From: Lophium mytilinum
Lineage: Eukaryota; Ascomycota; Dothideomycetes; Mytilinidiales; Mytilinidiaceae
Length of the DNA: 64,000 nucleotides
NCBI GenBank assembly: GCA_010093605.1
Contig: MU004194.1
Span: 977,793-1,041,792 of the forward strand
Reading direction: 5' to 3'
Shown: positions 10,519 to 21,686 of the stretch, in pieces
Layout of the letters: the number at the start of each line of letters is the position of its first letter
Position numbering within the stretch: the stretch's first letter is position 1
Program-made: the position numbers and the translations under genes
Notes under the pieces: generated by a model
Seen by the model: only the letters and a program-made list of their open reading frames with translations
Told to the model about the DNA's origin: nothing
The model's database searches: none

Positions 10519-13041
10519 ATGTCAGAGGGAGACTCCCAGGATCTACACCCAAGAAAGCGCGCGCGATTGACCAGCCCGGACGCCCCCTCACCCGCCGGAC
10601 TCCCAACCAGCAACGAAGCCGCCGCGCGAAATGAGAAGAAGGCGAATGCAGAGATCGGAAAGGAGGTTAGGGCTGGTATAACGGAATACGTGTGTCCGGA
10701 GAATGCGGGGTTCTCGGGGATATTGAAGCAAAGGTTGGCTGGGCTGATATGAACAGTTGGAGAGTGCAAGAAGCTAATGTGTTGGGTGGGATAGGTATAC
10801 CGATTTCTTGGTTAACGAGATTTTACCGAACGGAAAGGTATTGCATCTTGAGAGCTTGCATGTGCCGCGGAACAAGCAGGAGCCGGATGGGAATTTGAAA
10901 CTCGAGAATTCGGCAGGTGGTGAGGCCGTAAAGGCGGAGCTGGAAGCTAAGAAAGAGATTATCAAGGAGGAGCCTTTGATCAAGAAAGAGGCGTTAGTGG
11001 AGGAGAAGCCCGTTATCCCGGAAAATCTTGTCGGGAGGGACGAACCTATCGGAAAGGACGAGCTTGTTGTGAAGGCAGAAGAAAAGGTTGAGGATGTGGC
11101 ACAGGTGAGCACAAAAGCTATCAGCTGGAGGAGATCTGAATGCTAACATGTGCTTTCAACCAGATTCCGGACGGAGACGTCGCAAATCTGAAGGCCATCT
11201 TCGGGGACAAGACTACCTCCTCAATTCTTTCACTACACCGAGCCGTCCTCAAAAGCCCCGAACGAAAAGCTAGAGACTTCAATAGCGTTACGTCTGAAGT
11301 CCTGCCGGATAAGGAGCAGCGTACGAGTGCGCATCAAGCTATACGCCGCATATTTTCCTCCCGACTCGAGACAATTACTGAGAGCGACGAAACGATCACT
11401 ATCAAAGCGTTGCCTCCCAAGAGTAGAGGAAATAAGGCTCAGCAGAATGGCGGAGCTAGGAAGGGGGGCAAGGGTAATAAATTGAGCTGGGAGGAGCTCG
11501 GTGGAGAATACCTCCATTTTACTCTGTACAAGGAGAACAAGGATACGATGGAGGTCGTCTTCTTCATAGGGAGCCAGCTCAAGATGCAACCTAAAAGTTT
11601 CCAATTTGCTGGTACAAAAGACCGAAGAGGAGTGACAGTGCAACGCGTCAGCGCTCGACGGGTTAATGCTCGAACGATGTACGAGAAGTGCAGAAATCTG
11701 TGGAACGCCAAAGTCGGAGACTACTCCTATCATGCCCAGGGGCTGGAGTTGGGCGAACTGCTAGGGAACGAGTTCGTCATCACATTGAGAGACTGTCACT
11801 TCCCCGGTGAGGAAGGCATGAACCCTACACAACGTGTCGAACTAGCAAATTCCGTGCTCTCGAAAGCTATCAGCGACTTCAAGGACAAGGGTTTCATTAA
11901 CTACTACGGCCTCCAGCGCTTCGGCTCCTTCGCAGCGAGTACCGACACCATTGGCGTCAAACTTCTCCAAGACGACGTAAAGGGTGCCATAGACCATATC
12001 CTCGACTTCAGCCCGGACGCGCTGGCCGCCGCGCAGGACCCGAACTCTACCATGATGGTATCAGCAGACGACAAGGCGCGTGCAGAAGCACTGAACCTCT
12101 GGAGGACGACCGGCAAGGCCACAGCAGCTTTAGAGAAGCTCCCGCGCAAGTTTTCGGCCGAAAATAGCATCATCAGACACCTCGGCTTCGTGGACCGTAG
12201 GTCTGGCGAACTTCTCCGCCGAAACGACTTCCAAGGCGCTATCCAGGCGGTTCCACGGAATCTAAGGCTCATGTACGTCCATGCCTACCAGAGTTTTATA
12301 TGGAATATGGTTGCGGGGAAGCGATGGACTACTTTCGGATCTCAGGTTATCGAAGGTGATCTAGTGCTTGTCAATGAGCACAAGGAGAGAGGCGCGCCGG
12401 AGGTCGTAGATCAGACGGTTGATCAGGCGGGCGAGGTCATCATCAAGCCTTCTGGCGATGACAGCGCAGCGGTGGCAGACGACGTGTTTGAGCGCGCGCG
12501 GCCATTATCAAAAGAGGACGTGGAGAGTGGCGAGTATAGTATCTTTGATGTCGTCCTCCCGCTGCCGGGCTTCGACGTCGAATACCCGCCCAATGCGATC
12601 GGAGAGTTCTACAAGGACTTTATGAAGAGCGAGAGGGGTGGAGGGCTAGATCCGCATGACATGCGGAGGAAATGGAGGGATATCAGTCTCAGTGGGAGCT
12701 ATCGGAAGCTCCTAGCCAGGCCGGGAGAGGGGCTCGGTTTCGAGGTCCAGGGCTACGTGAATGAGGATGAACAGATGGTTCAGACGGATTTGGAGAGGCT
12801 ACAAAAGAAGGGGGCGGATTCTGACAGCGCCCTCAGGAACTTCAAGTCGGAAAATGGGATCAAGCAGGAATCAAACGGAGATATCAAGATGGAGGATGGC
12901 GAGGAGAAGACCGCGGTAAAGGTGGCGGTCATTCTGAGGTTGCAATTAGGCTCCAGTCAGTATGCGACTATGGCGCTGCGGGAGCTGATGAAGATGGGTG
13001 GAGTCAAAGCATTCAAGCCAGAGTATGGAGCTGGGAGGTAG
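10519..13041 (+). CDS. PUS7: Multisubstrate tRNA/mRNA pseudouridine synthase, TruD family
   Basis: Exons 10519-10733, 10795-11104 and 11164-13041 give 800 residues. Pus7 isomerises uridine in tRNAs, U2 snRNA and mRNAs. The TruD core motif FAGTKDRRG, carrying the catalytic Asp, lies near residue 327. It is followed by FINYYGLQRFG, HAYQSFIWN and a TruD insertion region. The N-terminus has a basic KRAR nuclear-type signal. Exon 2 codes for a Lys/Glu-rich insert (repeats like KEEPLIKKEALVEEKPV) not needed for catalysis. It is longer than yeast Pus7 (676). Intron 1 uses an atypical GTTGGC donor but keeps phase into YTDFLVNEI, a conserved block, so the model is well supported. Confidence 0.93.
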
Positions 13042-13464
13042 TTGAGGTTTTGAGGCCTCTCATCAGCATTGAGAGGGATCTCCAGAAATGAAACAGTATT
13101 CAAATACAGCCCATCAACGGCAACTCAACGAAAGCCAACTCACTATTGTATGTATAGCGAGTTTACTACCCGATGCCAAGGGACAAGGTCTCGAAGTGTC
13201 GGATTCACGCTCCAGGGTCTCAACCCAGGGGTCCGTGTGTCTTCTAACTATCCCTATTCGAGTATGACGGCTTATCAGTCCGCGTCGGACATCATGGATG
13301 TCCCACCATCTAAAAGTTCGGTGCCGGGAAGCCGCTGACGTGCCTGCATCATGTAACGCGCTGATTGCGGTAGGTCCAGCACAACATGTCGATATAAGAC
13401 TTCTTAGAAGCCTGTACTCCTACGTCTCCTCCGCTCACCTCCGCTCTGTCTTCCCTTCACAGCC
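13042..13464. other. Intergenic, amidase promoter and PUS7 3' end
   Basis: Nothing coding is recognised. The upstream region of the amidase gene holds short pyrimidine-rich tracts just before its ATG at 13465. Confidence 0.45.
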
Positions 13465-15673
13465 ATGGAGACTTTCATATTGCGCTATTTGTTTCTCTTT
13501 TCCGTCTCTCAAAGCCTTGTCACTGCCAGCGTCATTTCGTTAAGTGTCGCCGAGAGCCCTGCGAGCTGTGGTCAGAACTCGTCATGCATTCTTGGGCCAG
13601 ATCCGCTGCAATCGCCGTACCCGTACTACTTCCCCCCCGAAGCGAGTGCGGAGACGCCGGATTTGTTTCCAATGGCGGCGTGTAAGGGCGTGACGCTGGA
13701 AGAGGCAACAATTGATCAGCTGCAGGACGCGATGGGGAAGGGGCTGTTGACCGCGCAGGATCTAGTTACTTGTTATATTCGGAGGATATTGCAGGTTGAT
13801 GCGTATATCAGGTAAGGGAATTCAAGCTGCGACATGTCTTTACTACTTAATCCAAGCTGTAATTTTTATTTTTTATCATGCCTCGAACTGTGATCTAAAG
13901 AAGTGTCAGTTCTCAAGATCACGGATCTGAGCATGCTGCAGCCATGGCCTCAATTGCGTAGTTTCAATGTCTTCGTCCAAATTTCATAGAAGTAGGCAAT
14001 CGTTCATTATTGGCAAGACTAATACTACGCAAGCTCGGTGCTAGAACTCAACCCAGATGCCATGGACATCGCTGCTGCCCTAGATACAGAACGAACGGCC
14101 GGTCAAGTCCGAGGACCGCTTCACGGTATCCCCTTCCTCGTGAAAGACAATATTGCCTCGAAAGACCAAATGGAAACAACAGCAGGAAGCTATGCATTGC
14201 TAGGCTCCGTGGTTCCACGTGATGCGCATGTAGTAGCCAAGCTTCGTCAAGCTGGTGCGGTATTATTGGGAAAAGCTACGCTGAGCGAGTGGGCTGGCAT
14301 GTATATTCTACAACGAGAAAAGCGGTTATTGGAGCTGATTGAGAAAATAGATATGCGCTCCAACAACTACTCAGAAGGTTATTCAGCCAGGGGCGGACAA
14401 GCACGAAGCCCTTACAACCTCACTCTCAACCCGGGAGGAAGTAGCTCAGGTAGTGCAGCAGCTGTCGCGGCTAACGTTGTTACATTCGCTCTCGGGACCG
14501 AAACTGACGGGAGTGGTAAGTCGCTGAATGACTTTTGAGCGGTACAGAGCTAACATCCTACAGTAATCAACCCAGCCGAACGTAATGCTGTCGTGGGCAT
14601 CAAACCAACCGTTGGCTTGACATCAAGAGCAGGGTAATTGTCTCCTACCTGTTCCCCTTACTCCCTCCTAAGACAACAAGACCTAAAATCTACTCAGCGT
14701 AATCCCCGAAAGCACCCATCAAGACACCGTCGGCGCCTTTGGCCGCACAGTTCGCGATGCCGTTTATGCCCTTGACGCAATCTACGGCCCAGACGCCCGA
14801 GACAACTACACGCTCGCGCAAACCGGCAACACTCCCTCTTCTGGCTACACTCCCTATCTGACCTCTTCTGCTGCTCTCGCCAGCGCAACATTCGGTATCC
14901 CATGGTCCAGCTTCTGGGTCTACGCCTCCGAATCCCAAATTGCCACGCTCGTTACCCTCCTCTCCGTTTTAGAGTCCTTCGGCGCCACAATCGTAAACAA
15001 CACTGAACTACCCTCAGCTGCCGAACTCATCTCCCCGGACGGCTGGAATTGGGACTACGGCACCACGCGGGGCTACGCTAACGAAAGCGAGTACACCGTT
15101 GTAAAAGTTGACTTTTACAACAACATCGCGTCGTACCTCTCCGAGCTCTCCAACACCGCTATCAAGAGCCTTGAAGATCTAGTCGCGTACAACATCGCGA
15201 ACGACGGGACTGAGGGTGGAAACCCGTGGCCGAATGGAATTCCCGCGTTCTATTCGGGTCAAGACGGATTCCTAGCTAGTCTAGCGACGAATGGCACGAT
15301 GGACGAGACGTATTTCCAAGCCCTCTCTTTCTGCCACACGAAGAGTAGGGAAGAGGGGATTGACGGCGCGCTCGCGAACGGAGGAAAGCCCGTGGATGCG
15401 CTGCTTGTCCCGCCCGATGTTGGGCAGACGTACCAAGTTGCGGCCCAGGCGGGATATCCAATGGTGACGGTGCCGGCGGGAGTGAGTCCGGAGACTGGGA
15501 TGCCGTTTGGGTTGGCGCTAATGGGGACGGCGTGGAGTGAGGGAAGTCTAGTGAAGTGGGCGAGTGCGATTGAGGATGCGTTGATGAAGAGGGGGAAGGA
15601 GAAGGGTTTGGGGAGGACGCTGCCGAGATGGTATGGTTATTTGCAGAAGAATATACCTGTACTGAATCTTTGA
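13465..15673 (+). CDS. Secreted amidase, amidase-signature family
   Basis: Five exons (13465-13811, 14034-14296, 14351-14515, 14564-14633, 14698-15673) give 606 residues. Amidase-signature enzymes hydrolyse amide bonds with a Ser-cisSer-Lys triad. The Lys is in FLVKDNIAS near residue 151, the cis-Ser in GGSSSGS near 229, and the nucleophile Ser ends TETDGS near 255, split by intron 3. The N-terminus (hydrophobic LRYLFLFSVSQSLVTA) reads as a signal peptide, so the enzyme probably works outside the cell or in the vacuole. Intron 2 has a GC donor; see the separate entry. Exon 1 to 2 joins in phase at an AAG acceptor only 10 bases after a CTAATAC branch site, so that boundary is the least certain. 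The substrate is unknown. Confidence 0.88.
14297..14350 (+). other. GC-AG intron of 54 bases in the amidase gene
   Basis: The donor is G|GCATGT and the acceptor ATAG|AT. Removal joins SEWA to DMRSNNYSEG, the sequence usual for this family. The stretch is a multiple of three and has no stop, so if retained it would add 18 residues without breaking the frame. Confidence 0.75.
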
Positions 15674-16307
15674 TGATGGGGAGGGCTGAGCATGTAGCAC
15701 ACGGAGGTAAGTGTGTATATCTGGTATATATATTCAAGTAATTACGACGAGCGCCTCTCTCAAAATGGATGGCAGAGATATAAGCTCCCTGTGGTCGCGG
15801 CTATAATACCCTGAAGTGAGAGAATTCCATTACAAAGTACGAATCAAGGACCGAAAGAGAACCGTGCATTTTCTTGTCTGTAACTTAACTCATCATAGCT
15901 ACGTATCCAACCTCTAATACATGAAGCAACTATTCAGCTACCTAAGCATATACTTGATTCACGCGCCCGCAAGTATTCTCGTCGAGGCCAAGTTGATATC
16001 GAAGTCCATTTGATATCAAAACTCGTACTTCGTGCCGAGACCGATCACGTGACAAATATTTCATCCATCGGACTTCGTGCCGACCCTTCTCCTTTAGGTC
16101 ATAATCCACTAAAAGTTCGCTATGGTGGTAAGATCTCAGAGTTCTAAATGGCAAGTGCTCCATTTATCGAGGATATATAAATTTCATGTCGTCCTCTTTT
16201 CCTTCTGCACCCAACCAATACTTCCAAACTCACATCACATCTGTACTTTGACTACACGGCGAAAAACGTGAGAATTTAAACCTGTTGCACCATAAAACAT
16301 AGCAATC
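15674..16307. other. Intergenic: promoter of the phosphonate fusion gene
   Basis: No gene is seen. A good TATA box lies at 16174. Confidence 0.5.
16174..16181 (+). promoter_or_regulatory. TATA box (TATATAAA)
   Basis: A perfect TATATAAA lies 127 bases before the ATG at 16308. TATA-type promoters in fungi often belong to inducible genes. Confidence 0.55.
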
Positions 16308-18261
16308 ATGTCAACCACAGTCCTACCTTCAGTTGCCCAATCCGCCCGATCCACTATCGAGTCCATATTCGGCTTCATCAGAGCCCAAGGCTCCTCAGAC
16401 TACCTCGGGGAAGCCGTCTCTCAACTTGAGCACTCTCTCCAAGCCGCAGATCTAGCTCAGAAGGCTGGAGCAGACGAAGAGACTGTGCTCGCCACCCTGC
16501 TCCATGATATTGGGAGGTTCATTCGCCATACCCCCGCAGCGGACGCACTGAAAGGTTTAGACGGTACGCGTATGAGGGCCGCCGAGCACGACGTCCTAGG
16601 CGAAGCCTACCTACGAAGTGTAGGATTCAGTGACAAGGTCGCGCAGCTGGTTGGAGCGCATGTCGTGGCTAAGAAGTATTTGACGGCGGTTGACGAGACG
16701 TATTTTGATAGGCTTTCTTCAGCGAGTAAGGAGAGTCTGATAGGCCAGGTAACACTCACCACCATTCAGGTGACTGTGTAGATGAATGACTGACTGAGCT
16801 TAGGGAGGCAAATTCACTCCGGAAGAGGCGAAAGCAGCGGAGAAAGACCCGCTGCTACAGCTGAAGCTTGCGGTTCGGAGATGGGACGACCAGGCCAAGG
16901 TTGCAGGTGCCAAAACACCGGATCTTGAAAGCTATAATGATCTTGCGGTCAAGTGTCTCATAGGTCTGTGGTCCCCGTGCGACGGTTTTCCTGTCCTCTG
17001 ACTTTGGACAGCTTCTCGAAGTAAAGTAACTTTACACTCACGTTCGTATCTCGTTCCGCGACGGCCGACTGTCGTCATCTGCGTTGATGGCTTCGATCCC
17101 TCATACCTGCAAAAGGGAATCGAAGATGGCATCATCCCAACCTTTTCTTCTTTCGCGCACAACGGTTTTCACGAAACCGCAAAAGTCGCAATGCCGTCCT
17201 TCACAAACCCGAATAATGTCTCCATCATCACCGGAGTGCCTCCAGCAATCCACGGCATAGCTGGCAACTACTTCCTTGACCGCGAGACGGGAAAGGAGAT
17301 CATGATCGTAGATGACAAACTGCTTCGCGGTTCCACCATCCTTGAACAGATGTCTAAAGTCGGTGTACGCATAGCGGCTGTTACCGCGAAGGACAAGCTA
17401 CGCAAGATCTTGACTCACGGCTTAACGCTTGATAAGAACGCTTCTGTCTGCTTCTCCGCTGAGAAGGCTGGGTCCTGCACGCTTGAAGAGAATGGAATCA
17501 GCGATGTGGAAGAGTTCGTGGGGCGACCACAGCCGCCGCAGTTTTCAGGGGAGTTGTCGCTCTTCGTACTCGATGCGGGCATCAGACTGCTTGAGCAAGA
17601 CCGAACAGATCTGTTCTATTTGACTTTATCTGACTTTATTCAACACACGCACGCGCCTAGAGAAGAGGAGTCCGATGAGTTCTACGCAGCGCTCGACGCT
17701 CGAGTCGCACGTCTGGTCGAGTTAGGAGCCAAGGTGGCAATCACCGGCGACCACGGAATGAGTGGAAAGTGCGGTGCGGATGGGAAACCCGATGTCGTTT
17801 TTCTCCAGGACGAAATCGAGGCCAGATTTGGACAGGGCTGCTGTCGCGTTATATGCCCTATCACCGACCCGTTCGTTCGACACCATGCTGGATTAGGCTC
17901 GCTGGTCCGCATCTACGTCGACAAGAACAGGACACAGGATGTAGACGCTATGATCCAGTTCTGCCGAAATTTCTCACAAGTCCAGATTGCGGTCAGTGGC
18001 GCAGAGGCAGCCGAGGAATACGAGATGCCGCTTGATCGAGAAGGCGATATTGTCGTTATTGCGTCACACCATGCGGTCATAGGAGCAACCCGTAAAGACC
18101 ACAATTTGGACGATATCAAGGACCACAAGCTGCGCTCTCATGGAGGCCTGTCAGAGGCTCATGTCCCGCTCATGATGTCCGAACCTATGCAGCATGATGC
18201 GAGTTCAGCTGGGCGGCAATGGAGGAACTTTGACATTTTCGACCTGGTATTGAATCACTAG
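16308..18261 (+). CDS. Fused HD-domain (PhnZ-like) oxygenase and phosphonoacetate hydrolase (PhnA-like)
   Basis: Exons 16308-16748, 16804-16963 and 17012-18261 give 616 residues. Residues 1 to about 200 form an HD-domain protein of the PhnZ/TmpB type, seen from H in LEHSLQ, HD in LLHDIG near 66, AEHDVLGEAYL, GAHVVAKKYL and the closing RRWDDQAK. In bacteria such diiron enzymes split C-P bonds of 1-hydroxyphosphonates. From about 205 on it matches phosphonoacetate hydrolase, an alkaline-phosphatase-superfamily zinc enzyme that makes acetate and phosphate. Visible are the metal-binding CVDGFDP, nucleophile Thr in FTNPNN near 262, DFIQH, TGDHG near 445 and SHGGLSEAHVP near 577. The last intron (GTCTGT...GACAG) joins both halves in phase. 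The second half has no Met before its first beta strand, which supports a true fusion. There is no signal peptide, so it is likely cytosolic. Confidence 0.87.
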
Positions 18262-20442
18262 CGGAGGCCTGACGTTTCGTTGCTGTTTTGAGGACTTGTT
18301 ATTGAGGTGGGAATCTGTTCCGTAGTGTCCCAGGTTCCGATGTCCATCACGGGGTCGAAATCCATGGTATATGGCCAGGACGCAGTAGAGGAAAAGTCGT
18401 TATGCGAAGATAACAGGTCGAAATTCTGCATATTGTCGATCCAGTTGAAGCCTCCGTCCAATGTTTCCGTATGCCCATGGTAGGCTTGTGACTCTTGTAG
18501 CATGCTAGCATGCGAGCCCGCGATTTGCGGGACGGTTGAGGGTCCCTCACATCTTTGCAAAAGCTTATCTACTCCTTCAGCAATAAATCGGAGTAAGTGT
18601 TGGCGATGCATCTTCGCCGCGGCCTTGCGGAGAACAGATGCCATGTCCTTTACAAGGGGCAGGATGTCTACACTACCAGTCCGTACGCTTCGCGAGAATT
18701 TTGTCGCCACTTTGAGGAGGAAGACGACGGCGAAAGCAATCATAGTGTCAAAGTAGAGAGGGAGACCATGAAGGTGAGATTGCACGCTCTTGTGATGAAT
18801 GATTGTGCGCAGGATAGACTTGGCAGAGACGACTGCAGCATTCGCTATCTCCTCCATGTCAGGGTGTAAGTCGTGCGAGTCCGAAGTTACGCCCCGGAAT
18901 GCAAGTGAGCAGAGGAAAACCTTGGCGAAGTGGAAATGTAGTCCTACTCCTATTTGTGAGTAGTCTCCAATAAGGGCATGGGTTTTTAGGCTCTCGCTCC
19001 AGTCTGCGCGCCAGGTGTCTAGCGAAATCATCAGTCTGTGTATCTTTGGAAGATGATCTAGAGAGATTGGTTTCTCTACGTCGACCCCAAAAGTTTCGAA
19101 GACGGAGCTGGATATACGCCAGATGTTGATTTGGCTGACTAGTCTAGCATCATCCTCGCATGCGTGCTTCGTGGCTAGAAACCGAGACGCAGATCTGATC
19201 GAATCGCATTCTCTTGACATCGATGGGCGGCCATATGCCACACTAAAGTGGTGATCGCAAACGTACACTAAGTAGTATAGTCTCGTCTCGTAATAGCTTC
19301 GCAGGTCGTCTTTGAGAGCTGTATTGATGCTGCGGTGAAGCTGAAGTTGAGTAGCAAGTCGAACAGCTACGGTAACATGTTAGTAAAGTCCCATATTTCC
19401 ATTCCGTTCCGAATTTACTTACCACTTGCTACAAGACTCCAAGAGATTTCGCTGAGCCAGAACGCACCAATACATAAACCTCTGATGTCGTCCAATCTGT
19501 TCTCATTCAGAAACATCTGAGCGGCACAGCGATCCATAAAGCCTTTGTAGCAGCGCTCATACAAGTGTCCTAATTCGGCAGAGTGCAAAGCGCCAACCGT
19601 ACAAATTCCCGCCAGGAGAAGAGAAGAATCAAACCTGATGGCATCGAGGTCCTTGTGCTCCCCCAAAATCTGATATAAAAAGTGGTCTAGGCGATTTGAG
19701 TACAGCTCTAAGAGGGTTTGGGCTTGGTCGTAGGTCAACACGCCCTGGTCAATCAGATCTGGTCCGACTCGTGTCCTTCCAGGAGGCCTCGCATATGAAG
19801 TGTGTTCTTCAACGCAAGCAGCGGGGATTGTAGCAGGTCCGCTCTCTTCGTCCATTACTACTTCCCAAGACTGATCGCTTGGGGCGCGAACTGGTGGTGG
19901 CATGGTGACAGACGATGGCCGCACGCCACGTCGTTTGTCTGTCCGAGGCTCTTGAGAGAGAGGAATGCTAGAAGCTTCTGTATTGGGAGGTGTGTGAGAC
20001 TTGTGCAGTCTTCGCTCCCCTCGAAGCTCAGCTAAAGAGCCTTCTAGCCTCTGAATCTTACGTGTGATGGAAGTTTTCCAGCTTTGATATATTAGCCCAT
20101 GCGGTGCGACATGTTTGGCTAGAGGTTTACAACGTACTCTGCGTCTTCTTCCAGGAGCATTTGAAGACTGCGATTGACTGTGCAAGATAGGCCTCGCTTC
20201 TTACACCGTAAACACGGGGCTCGTCCATCCCGCATGTTACATTTAATCTACCACTCCATCAGCGAGTGTGAGTGACGAGGATGCCTTTGGTCTTGAACCT
20301 TTTGCTTACGACAGGCGACGCAGGCAGTGATTTTTCTGCTGATATCCGGGACTTTCCTGTCCCCAAATAGCTCTCGGAGTCCACCCCCATCTACCGGCAG
20401 AGAGATAATCTCCATTGGTTCGTCATCATCAGAACCTGCCAT
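18258..20442 (-). CDS. Zn2Cys6 transcription factor with fungal-specific middle homology domain (PrtT-like)
   Basis: Exons 20442-20299, 20247-20138, 20081-19423 and 19366-18258 give 673 residues. The binuclear zinc cluster is whole: C41, C44, C51, C60, C63 and C70, split after Lys48 by intron 1. A short coiled coil (TRKIQRLEGSLAELRGE, about 90-107) follows and should allow dimer formation. The long middle domain has the RLYYLVYVCDHHFSVAYGRP block typical of fungal trans domains. The overall order resembles activators of extracellular proteases of the PrtT group; that link is by memory of the family and is tentative. The tail is Ser/Asp/Trp rich and may activate transcription. Its stop overlaps the stop of the convergent phosphonate gene. 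An inverted-repeat element ends its promoter 152 bases upstream of the ATG. Confidence 0.87.
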
Positions 20443-20593
20443 GACCTGATCCAGTCTCAAGTGTCGGCAGAGCGCCGAATGCGGTGTGACTTTCCTCCAG
20501 ATCTCCCTGACTGTATTTCAAAGAATCAGGGGACTGCCGATGCGTAGTCGTGAGAGATGTGGGAAGAGAACACGACGTTCATCCAACGAGATG
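20443..20593 (-). promoter_or_regulatory. Short retained promoter of the Zn2Cys6 gene
   Basis: Only about 150 bases of unique sequence separate the ATG at 20442 from the inverted-repeat element. Any farther control sequence has been displaced by the insertion. Confidence 0.4.
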
Positions 20594-21201
20594 ATTTGTC
20601 GAATTCAAAATAGCAGAGACCGCTTGGCGCTTTTTTCTCGGCGTTCCTTACCAAAATTTGTGTATGAACAGCGGGGAGCACCGCCTTATTAAATAACAAC
20701 CTTTTAACGTCCCTAGTAAGACTTGTTGCATATGCTATATCTCTATATAAGAGTAGTTTCTTATAATTATAGTGCCTTAATTATCTCCCTAGTACCTATT
20801 CTAACTAGAAATGCGTCTCCTCCGCACGTAAGAAGAGCCTTGCAATTACTTAAGCGTAAAGATCACTATTAGTAGAAGAAGCGTAAGTACCTACAGTAAA
20901 TAATATTAAGGCCTTAAGAACTTAAGAGAGTTTTAATTACTATAATATGTTGAAGTATAAATAGAAGAGCTCCTATATAAGGCTTAGAATTCTAGATACT
21001 AGATAATATTAGTATATAGCTGTATAGCACGCATTTATAGCCTTACTCTAAACTAACTAGCCTTACTTTATATTATTTAAGGGGACGTTAAAAGGCTAAC
21101 AGTTAATTAGGTGGTGCTCCCTGCGCTGCTTATATAAATTTTGGTAAGGAACGCCAAGAAAAAAGCGCTAAGCGGTCTCTGCTATTTTGAATTCGACAAA
21201 T
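20594..21201. mobile_element. Non-autonomous DNA element with 120-base terminal inverted repeats (element 1)
   Basis: The left arm 20594-20713 and the reverse complement of 21082-21201 match over about 120 bases, starting ATTTGTCGAATTC and ending at AACGTCCC. Several differences between the arms are C/T or G/A. The 370-base centre is very AT-rich, full of TA steps and codes for nothing. Size (608 bases), long inverted repeats and lack of a transposase fit a MITE-like DNA transposon that was hit by repeat-induced point mutation. The ends are shared with the element at 54603. No clear target duplication was found. Confidence 0.8.
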
Positions 21202-21686
21202 TGATTCGTCATCGGACTTCGTACCACCGCCGACGCTCGGCTAACAACCTTCCTACAAAGGCACCATTATACAGTAAATTCATCTCCAACTCACGTCGCA
21301 CCTCAAATCCTTTTTACTCCTCCCACGAAATCGTTCACAGGACCAGCTAGCTAGCTTCTTCTCCTACGCATTACTCCATGCCGTTATCTCTAACCTCTAC
21401 GATATTCTCCCTAAATTTATATTCTGACACGCTTAACGACCAAACCTCGGTGCTTTGCTCCTACACCCCGCTTACAAAACCTTTTCTCGAGAAAGTATCT
21501 TACATTGGCCCTTCTACTCGCATCTTACCGCCCTCTCTAGTGATAAATTCAGCTTGAAATCTCCGTATTATTTGCCCGTCACTCTATATACACCGCGCTT
21601 GAATAACCCACGCCGTCGGCCTCAACATCTCAACTCCGTTTAGAGACACACTAGACTATGCCAGCAATTGCTTCCGTGAATGACCC
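21202..21686. other. Intergenic, 3' flank of SYG1
   Basis: It is pyrimidine-rich on the plus strand with short frames only, and no gene is recognised. It could be old degraded repeat sequence next to element 1. Confidence 0.35.

Noticed and set aside
17191-18261. Phosphonoacetate hydrolase as a separate gene starting at 17191
   Set aside because: This ATG lies inside the active-site block (PSFTNPNN); the first strand and metal-binding VDG would be lost. The in-phase join to the upstream exons restores them.
20594-21201. LTR or Helitron origin of element 1
   Set aside because: The ends are inverted, not direct, repeats, and no TC start, CTRR end or hairpin typical of Helitrons is seen.
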